In this document: positions 35,915 to 49,600 of the stretch, one piece after another | Numbering within the stretch: position 1 is the stretch's first letter | Layout: each line of letters opens with the position of its first letter | From: Antedon mediterranea | Taxonomy: Eukaryota > Echinodermata > Crinoidea > Comatulida > Antedonidae | Direction of reading: 5' to 3' | Assembly: GCF_964355755.1 (NCBI RefSeq) | Contig: NC_092673.1 | Span: 17,491,001-17,555,000 of the forward strand | Length of the DNA stretch: 64,000 bases | Program-made: the position numbers and the translations under genes | Notes under the pieces: generated by a model | Told to the model about the DNA's origin: nothing | The model's input: only the letters and a program-made list of their open reading frames with translations | Databases searched by the model: none

Positions 35915-37230
35915 AACTAATCGAAGCATTCAAGGAGTGGGATCCATTTGGTAGTGAGTCATCACTGCGTAGCATAGTAAGTGGTGTTGCTGCTACTGAC
36001 AATGTAAATGTTGACCAGGCAAGGTATGTGGGCCAGCGTATACTTGAATCGATGGTTGGAAAGAACATTGATGAGTTCTCTTTCCAAAGAAAAAAAACAA
36101 GCAGTCACACTTGGATCCAAAACAGCTGTTGTCATTTGCGGAGATCCAGTCCAAGTTGATCCACAATTACTCTTTCAGCGATTAAGTGTTATCGCAACAC
36201 GTGAAGAGGTGGGAGATCCCGCAAATTTATTTAAATATGAATTTTGCAGTCATCCAACTGCATTATTCGATAATGTTGGGCTTCCAAGGGAGGCAAATAA
36301 GGCGACACTAGCCGATGCCCTTTGGGAGATTGTAAAGCAGGATCAGACAGACTCCCCCCCCCCCCCCCTTAATGATCCACATTATGTGCTTGATTGTGGT
36401 GCCCTCTTGCAACGTTTATCATGGTCAAGAGGTCAAACATTTGACACTATTTGTCATAAATATGTATCATATGTGACAAGTCGGTATGGAATTCCAACTA
36501 TTGTATTTGATGGTTATGAAGATGGACCTGCAATCAAAGATGCTACACACTGCAGACGTACAGGCAGTTCCAAGGGACCAAATTTTTTGTTTACAGGAGA
36601 GACTTTGCTAATTAAGAAGAAAAATGAATTTCTGACCAACAAAGTAAACAAGCAACGATTTCTTCATTTGCTGAGTTTACATCTTGAAAAGGCAGGTTAT
36701 ACAACAATTCATGCCAAAGGAGATGCAGATATCCTAATTGTCAAGACAGCAGTTGAGTCAGCAAGGAAGTTCTTGTTGGTGACGATCTGATTTGCTAATC
36801 CTGCTTTGCTATTATGGAGATACAATTGAGAAGGACCTCTTTTATACCAGAAATAAAGACCAACACCAAAAAGCACAAGGTATGGAACATACAGAAAACA
36901 GTGATGATCTTGGGGAATAAATTATGTTCCAGACTTTTCTTTGTGCATGCTTTACTTGGATGCGACACAACGTCGAGAGTATTTGGTATAGATCGGAAAT
37001 GTAGCACTGAAGCAAGTCCAGAACAGTGTTGATTTCCAGCAATTTTCTGACCTGGTTACTAAAGAGGGTGCGACAAAGAAAGATATAATTGCAGCAGGAG
37101 AAGACTCTCTGATTCATCTCTATAAGGGCAAGTATGGTGAAAGTATATACGTTCTACGGTACAAGCGATTCTGTGAGAAGGTGGCAAAGAGTAGCACATG
37201 TGTTGAACCACAGACATTGCCTTTGTAATC
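35915..37230 (+). pseudogene. transposon XPG-like nuclease part, broken
   Basis: The longest piece is 36008-36790. It has an XPG-N-like segment (PTIVFDGYEDGPAIKDAT followed by RR) and an XPG-I-like acidic segment (HAKGDADILIVKTAVESA). A further frame at 36814-37032 holds LGCDTTSRVFGI, the place of the GCD...GI helix-hairpin-helix of FEN/XPG enzymes. Frames shift near 36090 (run of eight A), after 36780 and near 37030, and a run of C at 36355-36367 codes prolines. The nuclease would cut branched or flap DNA in intact relatives; this copy is dead. Confidence 0.7.
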
Positions 37231-38258
37231 TGCAGCTACACAATACCATAGTCTGCGAGTATTTTTTCAGATACAAACATGGAAAGAAACTGCTGCACAA
37301 ATGAAAGCAGAAGAATTGAGATGGAAGGTAACTAATGGACAACTGCTGCCACACACATCTCCCGGCTGCACCTGAAAAGTTGATCAAGATAAATCAGATG
37401 TAACTGCAAAACTGGTTGCAGTACTAGCAGATGCACTTGTAAACTATATTCAATTAGTTGTACATGGATATGTGGGGTGTGCAAAGGTTCCAGTTGCACA
37501 AACTCTTCTTCAGTAGATATAGATGATCTCAGTGATTGATATGCTTTACAACATTTGAAATTCCAGAATCATAAAGTGCTTTATTTATTCCCGATTATTT
37601 TTAAACAGGTAAAATCAAGAACAATATTACAGTTTAGATGATCCGAATTTGCCTAAATTATATGCAAATTTGATTTAAATTTTAAAATCAAGGTGGTTCT
37701 TTAGACATTGTTTTATTGAATCCAAATTTAAGATCCTCGTTGCGTGATTACTGTATGAAGGAGCTAATTACAAATTATACATAATCCTATTAATGTTATT
37801 AATATGCATATTTTCATTTCGAAAATTCACTATTAAAACAAAAATACGACATTTGGAATGTTAATTTTGAATAATATGCAAATTTATTCTAATTTATTCC
37901 TAACGCGTGTTTAATCTTTCTATTGACCATGAAAATGTGAGTTTTACTGCTTAGTTTGATTGAATTGCAGCATTTTATGCACATTTATAAAGAAAATAGA
38001 TTAATTCATCATGAAAAAAGGCTAATTTGCATATTATGCAAATTAGACAAATTTCCCATGTTGGGATTTTGGGGGACTTTTAGTATAGTGTTTAGGGGAC
38101 CATACTAAAATGTATTGTAGTAAAAAAAATTCTTTTGCAATTAGTGGTGGGTGAAGGTACTATTTTGACTGGACTATTCTGAAAATGTACAGGAAATGGT
38201 ATTTAGTTTTCTTATTAAAAGAAATCTAAATGGCATTTTTACAAATCAACAATTTCAG

Positions 38259-39965
38259 GGATCTGTTGGAAAGCGATCATTCTTTGTGCCACTACGCCTT
38301 GCTTTCAAGACATCAATTGAAGTGAAACCAGTGCCTGATAGATTGCAAGATATCAGTATCTATTACGACTTTAAGGGATATCTGCCAGATGTATTGTTTC
38401 CATACATGATTATTGATTTCATCAACAAATTTCAAAAGAAAGGTGTTGACCCAATACTGTCATATAATCATGCTGAACTTTACTTCGACCAAGATCATTT
38501 TGTGACTTTATCTCTTGTCAATGTTGTCACTAATGAAGATGAGCGAAAGTTCTTGTTAAAGGTACTGTGTTGTACAATCTCTTGTGAATTTTCAATAAAT
38601 ATTTAAACCAACTTATTTTGAATCGATAGAAGTTGATTAGTCAAACACAAAACAATGCTGAAACCTTCTGCAAATTATCATTTAGTTTGTAACACTTATT
38701 ACAATCGCCTGTATTATCCTAATCTTTCTTTTACTTATTTTTGTTGTTAAATATTAAGTCAGAATTTACTCTACATGTGCATAATAATTCAAATGCAGAT
38801 ATAAAAATATCAACTACTGTACTTTCTTTTTTTCCAGGTGACTATTAAAAGAATAAATGCTTTTAATGAAACTAATGAGGAACCTTCATCTGAAGCATGT
38901 AGAGAGGTATGTTATCATATTATTTGATAAACCATGAGCACTATCTAAGATTGTTTATAGATAATAATTTTTACTAAATATTTATAATTAAAGTTTTACA
39001 ATTTTTTTGGGGCAGTGTAATCAAAATAGTGGTTAACAATTATTTTCATTATCAGTCAATTTCAATGTATTTGACCTTATAATTCTGTAAATTTGCAATT
39101 TCAATAATAGAAAAACACATGATGCTTAGATGGCACAAGTCTCCCCAACATTTCCAACTATCAAAGAAAATATCAAAAAGATATCTTTTCACACATAAAA
39201 TCGAAGATATTAAAACCATCTTAACTTTTTTTTAAAACTATAATATTGTAAATGTGAGTGAATAAATGTGTGCAGCGGATTCAAAAGGTAATCAAGTTTT
39301 TGTTATTGATTGTGTCTTAATTTGGTATTTGTAGTTGGATTTATTTATGTGATTGGAAAACAATATTCAATGTATATTTTTAGGTTTTGTTAACAATCCA
39401 GAAGTCATTTGAACCTTCTCAAGATGGTGGTAGAAGAGGGATTAAATTTGAGAGATGCATACTTTGTGGTGTATGTAGTGATACATCAGAAAAGAAGCAC
39501 ATTCAAAATCTTGAAAATTTCCAGGACGAGAAGTTGCCATGCACCAAAACTGGCAAGTCTGTTACAATGGATGTTAAGCGTTACAAGCGGCTATTTGGAG
39601 GTAAAAAACATAAACATAAGGATACAAAGTATATCTTTTTAAAGACTAACACTATTTTGTTTATATTTAAATGAATTCTATGAATAGGATTGGTACAGTA
39701 TTATAGTTTATTACTATTTATCTTAAATCCTGTTGAACCAAACTTTTAGAACATAATATTGTGGCTACTGTAAATAACTATAAAAACAGTACTATGGGTA
39801 GATTTAGACTTCCAAGGAGTGAGTGGCTTATATTGATTAATTATCTTCTGTACAGTACCATGTTGACTGTATGATAAAAGTCTCGTGGTTAGTGTTCAAT
39901 TTTACTTTTTCACAGACGTCCAAGATGATAGAGAGTTACTGCAATCTGTCAATATTCTTAAATAA
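38259..39965 (+). pseudogene. 3' part of the hybrid Roco gene (exons 12-15)
   Basis: Exons 38259-38561, 38838-38906, 39384-39600 and 39916-39965 are the same length as, and nearly identical to, exons 12-15 of gene A, with intact splice sites and the same TAA stop. They code the end of the COR domain and the CILCGVC Cys cluster. They are orphaned: the ROC half lies 15 kb upstream past two transposons and lacks exons 6-10. Splicing of exon 14 (phase 1) into gene B exon 2 (phase 1, 40635) is possible in frame, which would make these exons a leader to gene B. Without RNA data this remains open. Confidence 0.75.
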
Positions 39966-40634
39966 AAGGCTTGACCTATAATCTGATTGGCAAACACTAG
40001 ACTTTATTGTTTTCATAATCTAGCAATCATTATTATTCAGATTTAAAAAATTAACAATTCAGTTATCATATTAAAATAATATATTGTTATCAACTAAAAA
40101 AATAGCCACTGATCCCATAGTTTTACAACTCGTTTTGCAATGCAGATCTGTTTATTTCTTGAAATGTTGTGTAGAATATCGGTTATATTTTGTTTTAAAA
40201 ACCTAGTACTTTTGGATTATTGTACCTTACTTTCTTCCACCTTCTTAGACTGTACACAAGGCCGTGATTATGAAAATGAAATTATTTGTACCATTCCACG
40301 AATATAAAACATTCATTATTGGTTTTATATAACATCTAAGTAGACATGCATTTCATCTTAATAGGAGTGTCCACTGAGTAGGGGTTGGCCGTAGTGGTAA
40401 AACATATATTGCCTCTGTTGTGCAGGAAAGTGTCTGCTTACCAAAAGAGGGGCTCTGCTGTATTATACATTAAATGAATTCTTGCTGGATTAATTGCCAT
40501 TTGAAGTCATTGCATTAATTGATTTAAACAAATTTTAATTTATAGATAATTATTTATCACAAAAGAAAACAGTTATTGATTTTTTATTTCTTAGCCTTAT
40601 ATGGTTTTTATATAATAAAATTATATTTTATCAG

Positions 40635-43600
40635 ATGAGAATATTCCATCTGCTATTACTGCTCATGGTGCAGATGTTCAGGAAGTGTACACTAAGGCAT
40701 TGACTGAGGGATCTGTCAAAATCAATCTTGGAATGCTTAAAGTGATTGGGCCGGAAGGAGTAGGTAAAACATGCCTCATAAATGCTTGTCTTGGAAAGAA
40801 GTAAGTACTAGTTAAAGGACAGTGAAATTAACTATGAAATATGCAAGTTAACTATTAAAAAAATATGATTCATTTTAAAAACCAATTCCCTAATATCGCA
40901 GCCTTAAAAGTAACTCAAGTTCACTAATGGTTTCAAATAATTTTCACTTCAAATTTAACTCCAAGCATAATGTTTACAGCACTTAAAAGTGACCCAAGTT
41001 CATTATTGGTTTCAACTGATTTTCACTTCAGATTTAACCCCAAACATGATGTTACAGATGGAATAGCAGTGATAAGAACTGTAAGCACAACATGGACAGA
41101 AGATCATGAGGATAGTGGTAAACATAAATACATTTAGCTTTTCATCCCTCTTGCTGTGAATTATGATAAACTATTGAAAGATAAATTGGAGATCAATATA
41201 CTACTGACACACAGTAGTATATTGTTGGATTCTATGTTAATGTTGATATGAACAGTCGTGTAACTGGCTGATTTCTGCATGATTTTTTTTTTACATATTA
41301 AATATTGTTACTCCTGATCTTTTCTGATGCAAAACATTTGATGGTTTGCTTCTTTCAGGATTGTATTTCATGCAATTTACATTACAAGTAGTTTGAAAGT
41401 GGTAACCTAATAATCAAATATTATTCACTTAAATCAACCCAAGGACCTACAGAAATAAATAACTTTGTTTTGTTATTTTCAGGTAATCCCTCAAAACAGT
41501 ATACGAAATTTGTCGCTGACAAAATGAGAACAATGAAAACTGAAAACGTATGTCAACAACATTTTATTAAAAACATTAAAATAATACAAAAGGCATTTAT
41601 ACTTCTTTTATTTTTGGAAAGATATCAATCTAGTCCACTGGACTTACTTACTAACGTAAGTTCAGTGAACTAGATTGATATCCTTCCAAATAAAAATTAC
41701 ACTACCTGAATGAATGAGAATATTATTCATATCCGCATTTATACTATTATTACTAGCCTAAACTGAGGGGTTTGTTTTCTTAATGTAAATCAATGATTCT
41801 TTAACAAGCAAATGAAAAATAATGTGCTTTGGAAAGTAAATGTATTTTCTATTTAGGTAAATATAAAAATATTTAAATCAATATAGCTCATCGGCGATGA
41901 GCTATGCTCGACGCGATTATGAGATCATGTTCCGAATATGAGCACTGTTTCAATAATTTAACAGTATGATTTATAAAGAATATTTAACTATTTAGGTTTG
42001 TTTTCATTATACGAGTTAGGTTGTCCAGAAAGATGATGATGAGTCTGAAAATATTGAGGGCCATGATGATGATATTAATGACAACCACACCAGTAGGGAA
42101 GACAACCACAGCAAAAATGATGGTCATGACAACCACAGCAAAGATGATGATCATGACAGCCACAGCAAAGATGATGATCATGGCAACCACAGCAAAGATG
42201 ATGATCATGACAGCCACAGCAAAGATGATGATCATGGCAACCACAGCAAAGACGATGATCATGAAAACCACAGCAAAGATGATGATCATGGCAACCACAG
42301 CAAAGATGATGATCATGGCAACCACAGCAAAGATGATGATCATGGCAACCAGAGCAAAGATGATGATCATGGCAACCACAGCAAACAGAGCAGTGATAAT
42401 GATCATGACAAACAGAGCAGTCATGGTAATGATTATTTTTTGTAACTTTTAAAATTCTGTTTTTTTAAACAATAGTATTGAGAATTATGTAACATTAATG
42501 ATGAACCTTTTTAATGACTGTAACATAACATGTGCAATCCTGAGATTTGATCCCATTCACAATATAGTGGAGTTTATACTGTACCGTGATCGTACCATTT
42601 TACAACAATTAAATTGGAAGGTAATACTGTATCTGCTGTATTAATTAATTATTTGCAGTTATAAATTAATTGTTGTTTTTCTAATAGAAATATTTTCCAA
42701 CTTTACTAAAGAACTTTTAGACATTTTATTGTATATTTATATGATTAAATGTGAGTAAAATAATTTAAAAACTACTATACAATTTATAAAGATATGACTA
42801 AAACAATGACAAAACTCAAACGTTGACTAAAATGATTATGTATACAAAAACAATGATGAGAATGATTGTTATGAGTATATATATTGTTGACAATTACAAT
42901 GATGATGATGACAATGATTATGACAAAAACTACAACATTCATGATAATGAAGATGACAACTACAACATTGATTATAATAACAAACAATAACAACAACAAC
43001 AATGATGAATTTTTAATGACTATATAATGATGATAGTGATGACAACTATGATAAATGAGATTACTACAATGGAGCTTTTTGCATGTGGAGTATTACAAAC
43101 AAAATCTGTTTTACCTTCAGGTACTGACATTCCATTTGATACAGAACAGCAGTTAGATAAAAATGTGATCAAACAAGTTAAGGAAAATAAGAAAGAGACA
43201 TTGAAAGAAACATTCAACATCTATGATCATGGTGGACAATTGATATACCATGGTATTCATCGTGTAAGTTCTTTTAAGTGATGTTTTATTGGGGAGGTGT
43301 TGGGCGTTTATTCAAATAAATACCATCCTAATTGGTATAATTAATACATTATTTTAGTTTAAACATCTTTTGAAACTACTTCCGTGACACAGTGGGCCGT
43401 TTTAGCCTAAGACGGAAGAAGTTTTAGACGGCTTGCAACATGGGAAGAAGTATATCCTATGGTCCTAATGAGACACAGGTAGGGAAAAGTTATACAGACC
43501 TGCCAGCTTATTAAACAACTCGGCTATTGGGATTCACTTGATTTTAAACAAAAGGTCTTATCATCAGTTCTCCTGATTTAATTTTATATACTATTCCCCA

Positions 43601-46600
43601 CAATATACTCCAATGCTTTATGAATATATTTAAGTTGCAGTATGTATAATTCTTGTTTTGCTAACTACTATACTTTCACACCCGCGGTCCGAAAATAAAA
43701 AAAAACTAAAATGGGTAACGGCCAACTTAGTTACAAGATGTTGACTCACCTTGAACCCGGAACTAACTTTATCGCCGACACTTAAAAATCTACCGATGCA
43801 ACCAAACATTTCGTTTTAAAACCCTCCATGATATCTTCCTAAGAGAGAAATATGGAGCAATATCGTATAGGCCTGCTAAAATGTTGTAGAATATACCTAT
43901 CGCAGTACACATATATTGATTGCTTAGAGGTTAAATATAAGATTTGACATCCCCGAGGGAATGATATTATGTTCGAGGGAATATATATTTCCCGAAGCGC
44001 AAGCTGAGGGAAATATATAATTCTCGAGAACTTAATATCATTCCCGAGGGGATGTCTAATCTTATATTTTACCGATATAAAAGGCGATATCTGTTATATT
44101 ACATAGCCAACAACAAGTAGAATATCTGCTGGGTCGGGTAGCTAGGCTAGGCCTCCTTTTTGTATTGTATGTAAACAGGCTGCCCATTCACCTTACATTT
44201 CGAAGAATAATATACAGATAATTACTAATTAATGATTCCTTGGCAACAAAATATTCACTAGCCTAAGTCGTTTAAATAATAATAGAAGAATTTCCATCAA
44301 TAAGCCTACATTAATAATAATAATATTAATATCAGGTAGGCCGAATAATTTGTCTTCTTCGATCGAGCCGAATCACCGGCCAGATGTTCAGTGCGTCGCG
44401 CGCATACCGGTTACTACTGTGAGTATTAACCAATCACAAACAGTATTTCATCACATCTAGGGAGGACTAATAACAAATGAGGGCGCTATGTATGCATAGT
44501 TTAAAGGGATTACGGTCGAAGCGGCCGCCAACCAAAGCGGCCGCTAGTTCAATAACGGTAATTTGTATGGAACGCCGTGTGCGCTTTGATTGTCGTTGTT
44601 TTGTCATTTTTGATTGTCATTGTTTCGATCGTCAAGTTTTCTTTTCCTCGGACGTAAATAACAACTTATTATTAATATTATGTAATATATTCTCTTTTTT
44701 GACAGATTGAATGTGATACCTTCTTTTAAACGAAATGGCGAATCGATGATTACTTACTTTAACTGTTCTAAATGATATATATGTTTAATAAAGTCAATAA
44801 AAAACATTGTGGTGTTTTTATTGTATAATATATAATATGCCAATTATTAAGAATAATATATATATTTTTTCAATTTCTTCCCTGCAATTTTGGACGTTTT
44901 TTGGAAAATAATACATATATATCACTTTAAAAACATTAAACCATGTCATTCCTTGTCTTAAATGTACGTTTTATGGTAAATTATGATAAAAAGTGAGAAA
45001 CAATGCACTACCTAAGTAGCTCGCGGCGATCGACCTCTCGTGGACGGTCTTAGTGTTGTAGGCCTAGCTGGTAAACATCGATAACGTACGAACATCGTAC
45101 GCTAGCTATATACCGAGCCTGACGTTGTATAGTTGCTGCATTAGTTGTATTTCTATTTTTGCCAGACTCCGTTGATACAAATTGGGGAAAACCCGGTATT
45201 TTCGCTGAAAAGTTAGGAGTCTTCCATTTGTTTTGGCTTCACGATCAATCGAAAAGTGGGCGAATTACAGGTGAAAAACAAAAATATCAATCCGCGCGCA
45301 ATGCATTTTGGGATTTATAGCGGGCCGCTATAATTATTAGAATCGATTTATTTTTCACATTTTTAACCGTTTAAAGACGAAAAAAGTTATCGCAATAGGA
45401 CCATATAGTATTATTTTTACATTAAATATAGTTTGTGATCTTAAATTAGATCTAAAAAACGTAGGGAATGGGGCTTTAAATAGTTTAGTTGATTAATTTC
45501 TTCCAGCAAGTTCCGTGGCGCAGCGCAAGAAGCGATGTCTTGTGATGGAGGGACAATTTCATCGCGAGTTCAAGATCCAGTAGATGACTTTTATTTATTT
45601 ACGAAAATTACACAGTCAATATCATCGTACTCGAGAATTTATATGATTAATGACAGGGACAGGACAATTACGCGAAAATTACTCAGTCAATATCATCGTT
45701 CTTGAGTAATATACGATTTACGATCCTCGCAGCGTTAGTCATGTGATGCAGTTTCAACCAATCACGTTTGCGTATTTACATAGGCTATGTAATATATAAT
45801 AATAGTCTTTATTTATGTTAGGGACCACTACCGAATAAATGGTACTTGTTCATAGGCCTTTAAGAATATTAATAAAATATTTGAATAACAAGCACATTAT
45901 TTTTTCCAGATCTTCGTAACATCAGAAGCACTTTACATCGTAGTGTTTGATCTCAGTGTGAACCTTAAAGATCGTGCTATCGTCATTGATCCTAATGGCG
46001 TAAGTATTGTAAGACTAATTAAGCTATTGTAGTTGTTGTGCTGGAACAAGTCTTCTTGATAAGAAAAAAAAAGCATTTACTTTTTTTTAAATCAAAAAGG
46101 TAATTTTGTTCTGTTTTTGTTTTTTTTTTAGAAAAGGCATCAACATCATTGGACCAACCTCCAGTTCATATTATCTTACATCCTGTCAGTTTATTCTCAT
46201 AGTCGTATTGTGGGAAAAAACGAAGCAAAGGGAGTTCACAAACCAACTATCCTTATTGTGGGTACACATAAGGGGAAGCTTGGTAAGACTGAAAAACAAC
46301 AAGATGATGAGGTAATACTCAACTACTAAGAATACAAAGTCTATAAGCAAATGTAAAGAAACTTAGTCCTGGAGTAGTGTATCAAGTAATTTTATTACTT
46401 AAGTCTAACCTGTGATTACTATAGTAGTAAGTAGTAGTACCGAGTCTATCGTAACAAAGTTTTTGAATATTAATCTATATATAAATTTACGTACGGGCAA
46501 AATTCGGTAAATCGCGCGTTACTTCTAGAATGTTTATTCGATGGTATATAAAGTTGGTTCGTACGTTCGGTACTGATTTTAACCACCTGATGTAACCCTG

Positions 46601-49600
46601 TTTACTAATTAAATTGAGTCAGATAATTAGTTATTGACGATTAAAACAAATTTAGGTTCAACGATTTAGGGGTGTTTTCCGATCGTGGTATACACTGTCT
46701 AATACATGTCCATCGTGAAAAATACCCGCATACAATAATACGAGGATGCTTCGCATTTTCCTATCTCCTCCTTCGATAACTGTTTTTAATGGCTGAAAAC
46801 CGGTTGAACAGCTCGAGTACAGCATCATAATGTTGAAGACAGGCCGATTTTTTTAAACAAATACTATTTTGATAGATTTAATATACGTTTATAGAAATGT
46901 ATTGATTTGCAATGAATGGAACATTCCAAATTATTGCATACCTCCATGGTTTAACACAAGTAGGTAAATTTATAGACCCTTGGAGAATTAACAGAAATAG
47001 TATTGTAATGCTATACAATACTGCAAATAGGTATTAACCACTTTTGATCGCCATTTAAGTGTGTTGGTACTGTTAGATATAATATAAACAAATATACTAA
47101 TAAACGTTATCACTGTGAGTGTGGGTAGCTCCTACTTTTAGATTATAAACACATAATAATATAATACGTTATTACTGTCAGTTGTTTCTCAACGTATGTA
47201 TTAATTAATAATTACAAAAATATAAACGTATTAGTGGTCTTTAAATGTACTTTACCATTTCAATCGACCATGAGACAGTGACAGTTTTAATAAAGTATTA
47301 AATCGGAAATGTTTTACTCTATGTAGTGGTATATTATTTATAGGCCTATAAACAAAATATTTCGTTACTGATTGGATAATAAAGAAATAATATAAAGAAT
47401 AATTTAACAAATTGGGTTTGTTTAAATGAGTTCAAATAAAAAATTTCGTCTCATTTTGTGACAAGTTTCTAGGTGCTAATTTTGGTTGACTACATAAATC
47501 ATTGTGTCTATTTATTTGTTTCTGTAAACGACAATGTTTTATAGTCCTGCCGTACGTACATTTGAAATCGCCAGTTTTTTTACGCTGAAATTACTATGTA
47601 TTCGAGAACCATCTGTGGGCACGAACTAGATGGTACGCGAGCGAAGCGAGCGTACCATCTAGTTAGAATAAATTACAGTAATTTACCCATGTTATTATAT
47701 GAATATATTTTTTTTAGGCAAATAAGGTATTTGAAAAGCTTCGAGGTGCACTTGGAGAAAAACTGAAAGTACATGTGTATAACCATTATTTTGCCATCGA
47801 AAACAGTGAAGAAACAACAGATGAGAGCTTTAGTGAACTAAAAAAGGTTATTGATGAGTTTATGTCAGATTTAGAAAGGCCTGTTCCTTTGAAGTGGATG
47901 CGTTTTCGGTGTGGCATATATAATCTAAGGAGAGAAAAACACTTTTCTTTGTGTCCTGTTGAAGAGGTAAATTTAATTTAATGTTTTGTTTGTATTTTTT
48001 TAATATGTTTTTTTAAATATTTAGGCAAATTGCCAAAGATAACCATAAGCGAATTCATTCACTATTCTTCTTAAAGGTGGCAATCATGTTCACAAGATAA
48101 ACATATACTTTTTAGTAGTAATTAATAGTATCTAAAAAAGCATAAACAAAAGATTTTTCCCACTATTAAAAAGCAAATAATATTAGTAAATGTGAGCCAG
48201 ACCTAGTAATATTACATGAAATATTCATTGCTATGTTGCCATTCAGTGAGAACAATTTCTGTATATATCCCCCATGGCTGTGTGAGAATGACGTTTTCCT
48301 TCAGATCCAACATTATGCAGTAAATCAAGTAAATGACAAAAAGTGACAGTATTTTGCGCAAAACTGTTTTATATTGGTAATTGTACCTAAAGCATTTTGT
48401 GTTGTAAAGCGATGTTTCGCAAACTATGGGCTGCCAGTTTACAACAAACAGTGTAAATTTGATGTTATGCAGGTTTTGAGTTTGTGGTTTGATATTCCAA
48501 AAATGTTTGTAACATACCAAATGCAATTGATACAGGTATGTGCGACTAAAGTTTCAATCGCGAATTATGTGAGAACTGTGACATGACAGAGTGATATGTC
48601 CTGTGTGCATTATAAAGGCAAAACCCTGATGCTGCTGATTTTTTCGGTGTTTTTTACCCTAAAAAAAATATCACAACGCAATTTCCAGGGAGCTAGAGCT
48701 CCATATTCCTAATTACCTCACCCTCAACCATGTGGGACTGAGGTGGTGGGTTCTTTTATTTATATGTGTAGTTGAAGTTTCGACCACGATGTAAGATGTA
48801 ATGTAACGCAATACATTGACATGTCTAGTGTCTGCTATAAAGGAGAAATCAAACCGGGCTGCGCTGAATTTAAACAATTTTTTCGTGGATCATCATCAGT
48901 GCAATTTCTATCCTCCAAAAAAAAAAATTACAAAACAATTCAAGGGACCTAGAGGTCCATATTCCAAAAATGTTCTGGGTGTCTAGAAAACTCAGATCTC
49001 AGATATATCTGAGTTTTCAAGATCTAGAAAACTCAGATATTTGAGTTTTCTAGATCTAGAAAACTCAGATATCAAGATCTGAGTTTTCTAGTTCCAGAAT
49101 GGAACTAGAAAACCCAGATCATCAAATGGATCGTTCCATTATTAATCAAAGGGTAGCAGCCTACTGTACAACTTTAATCATAAAGAAATTCAGTATACAC
49201 CTTTTAAATTTAGGTTTAGCACTTAAGCCTAGCCTAGCTAAGCAAACTCAATTCAAGGCTCAACGTGTGGGCGCTATCGCGATGTATCGCGAAGAGTAGG
49301 CTTGGCCCTACTAGGCTAGAAGTGGTCAACTCGTACCCAAAATAACTCGTACCTATTCCCAACTTGGCTAACTCGTACCTCAACCAACTCGTACCCACAC
49401 CAACTCATAATACCTAATTTTTAAGCCTACATTTTAACGGTAATGTGCACTGTATTTTCTTTATGATTTAAGCCGTAGGACGCTTCTACATGTTACAATA
49501 TTAGTAAGAAAACATACACAGTAATCAGTTTTAATAATACTCTAGTATTTCAAATGACCTACCTTCTGATTAATAATGGAATGATCCAAATGACCTACCA

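Larger units (their letters stand above)
33564..38176 (+). mobile_element. 4.6-kb DNA transposon with XPG-like nuclease (Academ-like)
   Basis: Ends TAGTCCAGTCAA and its reverse complement, with imperfect inverted repeats of about 160 bases. It is flanked by TTC (33561-33563 and 38177-38179). The duplicated intron at 18810-18812 is the empty site with one TTC. Internal frames on the + strand encode a large family of invertebrate transposon proteins. These include an XPG-type nuclease segment, broken by frameshifts. XPG nuclease plus a 3-base duplication fits Academ as I know it, but I could not compare sequences. Both inverted repeats carry palindromes of the type TTTGCATAATATGCAAA. Confidence 0.85.

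Noticed and set aside
40359-40410. ATG-containing candidate for a first exon of gene B
   Set aside because: The frames tried end in stops or lack a phase-1 donor; no convincing start exon was found between 39965 and 40635.
41984-42452. Long Met/Ile-rich open frames on both strands over the coding minisatellite
   Set aside because: They are other-frame shadows of the repeat. The Roco frame (DDDHGNHSK) joins correctly by phase with both neighbouring exons.
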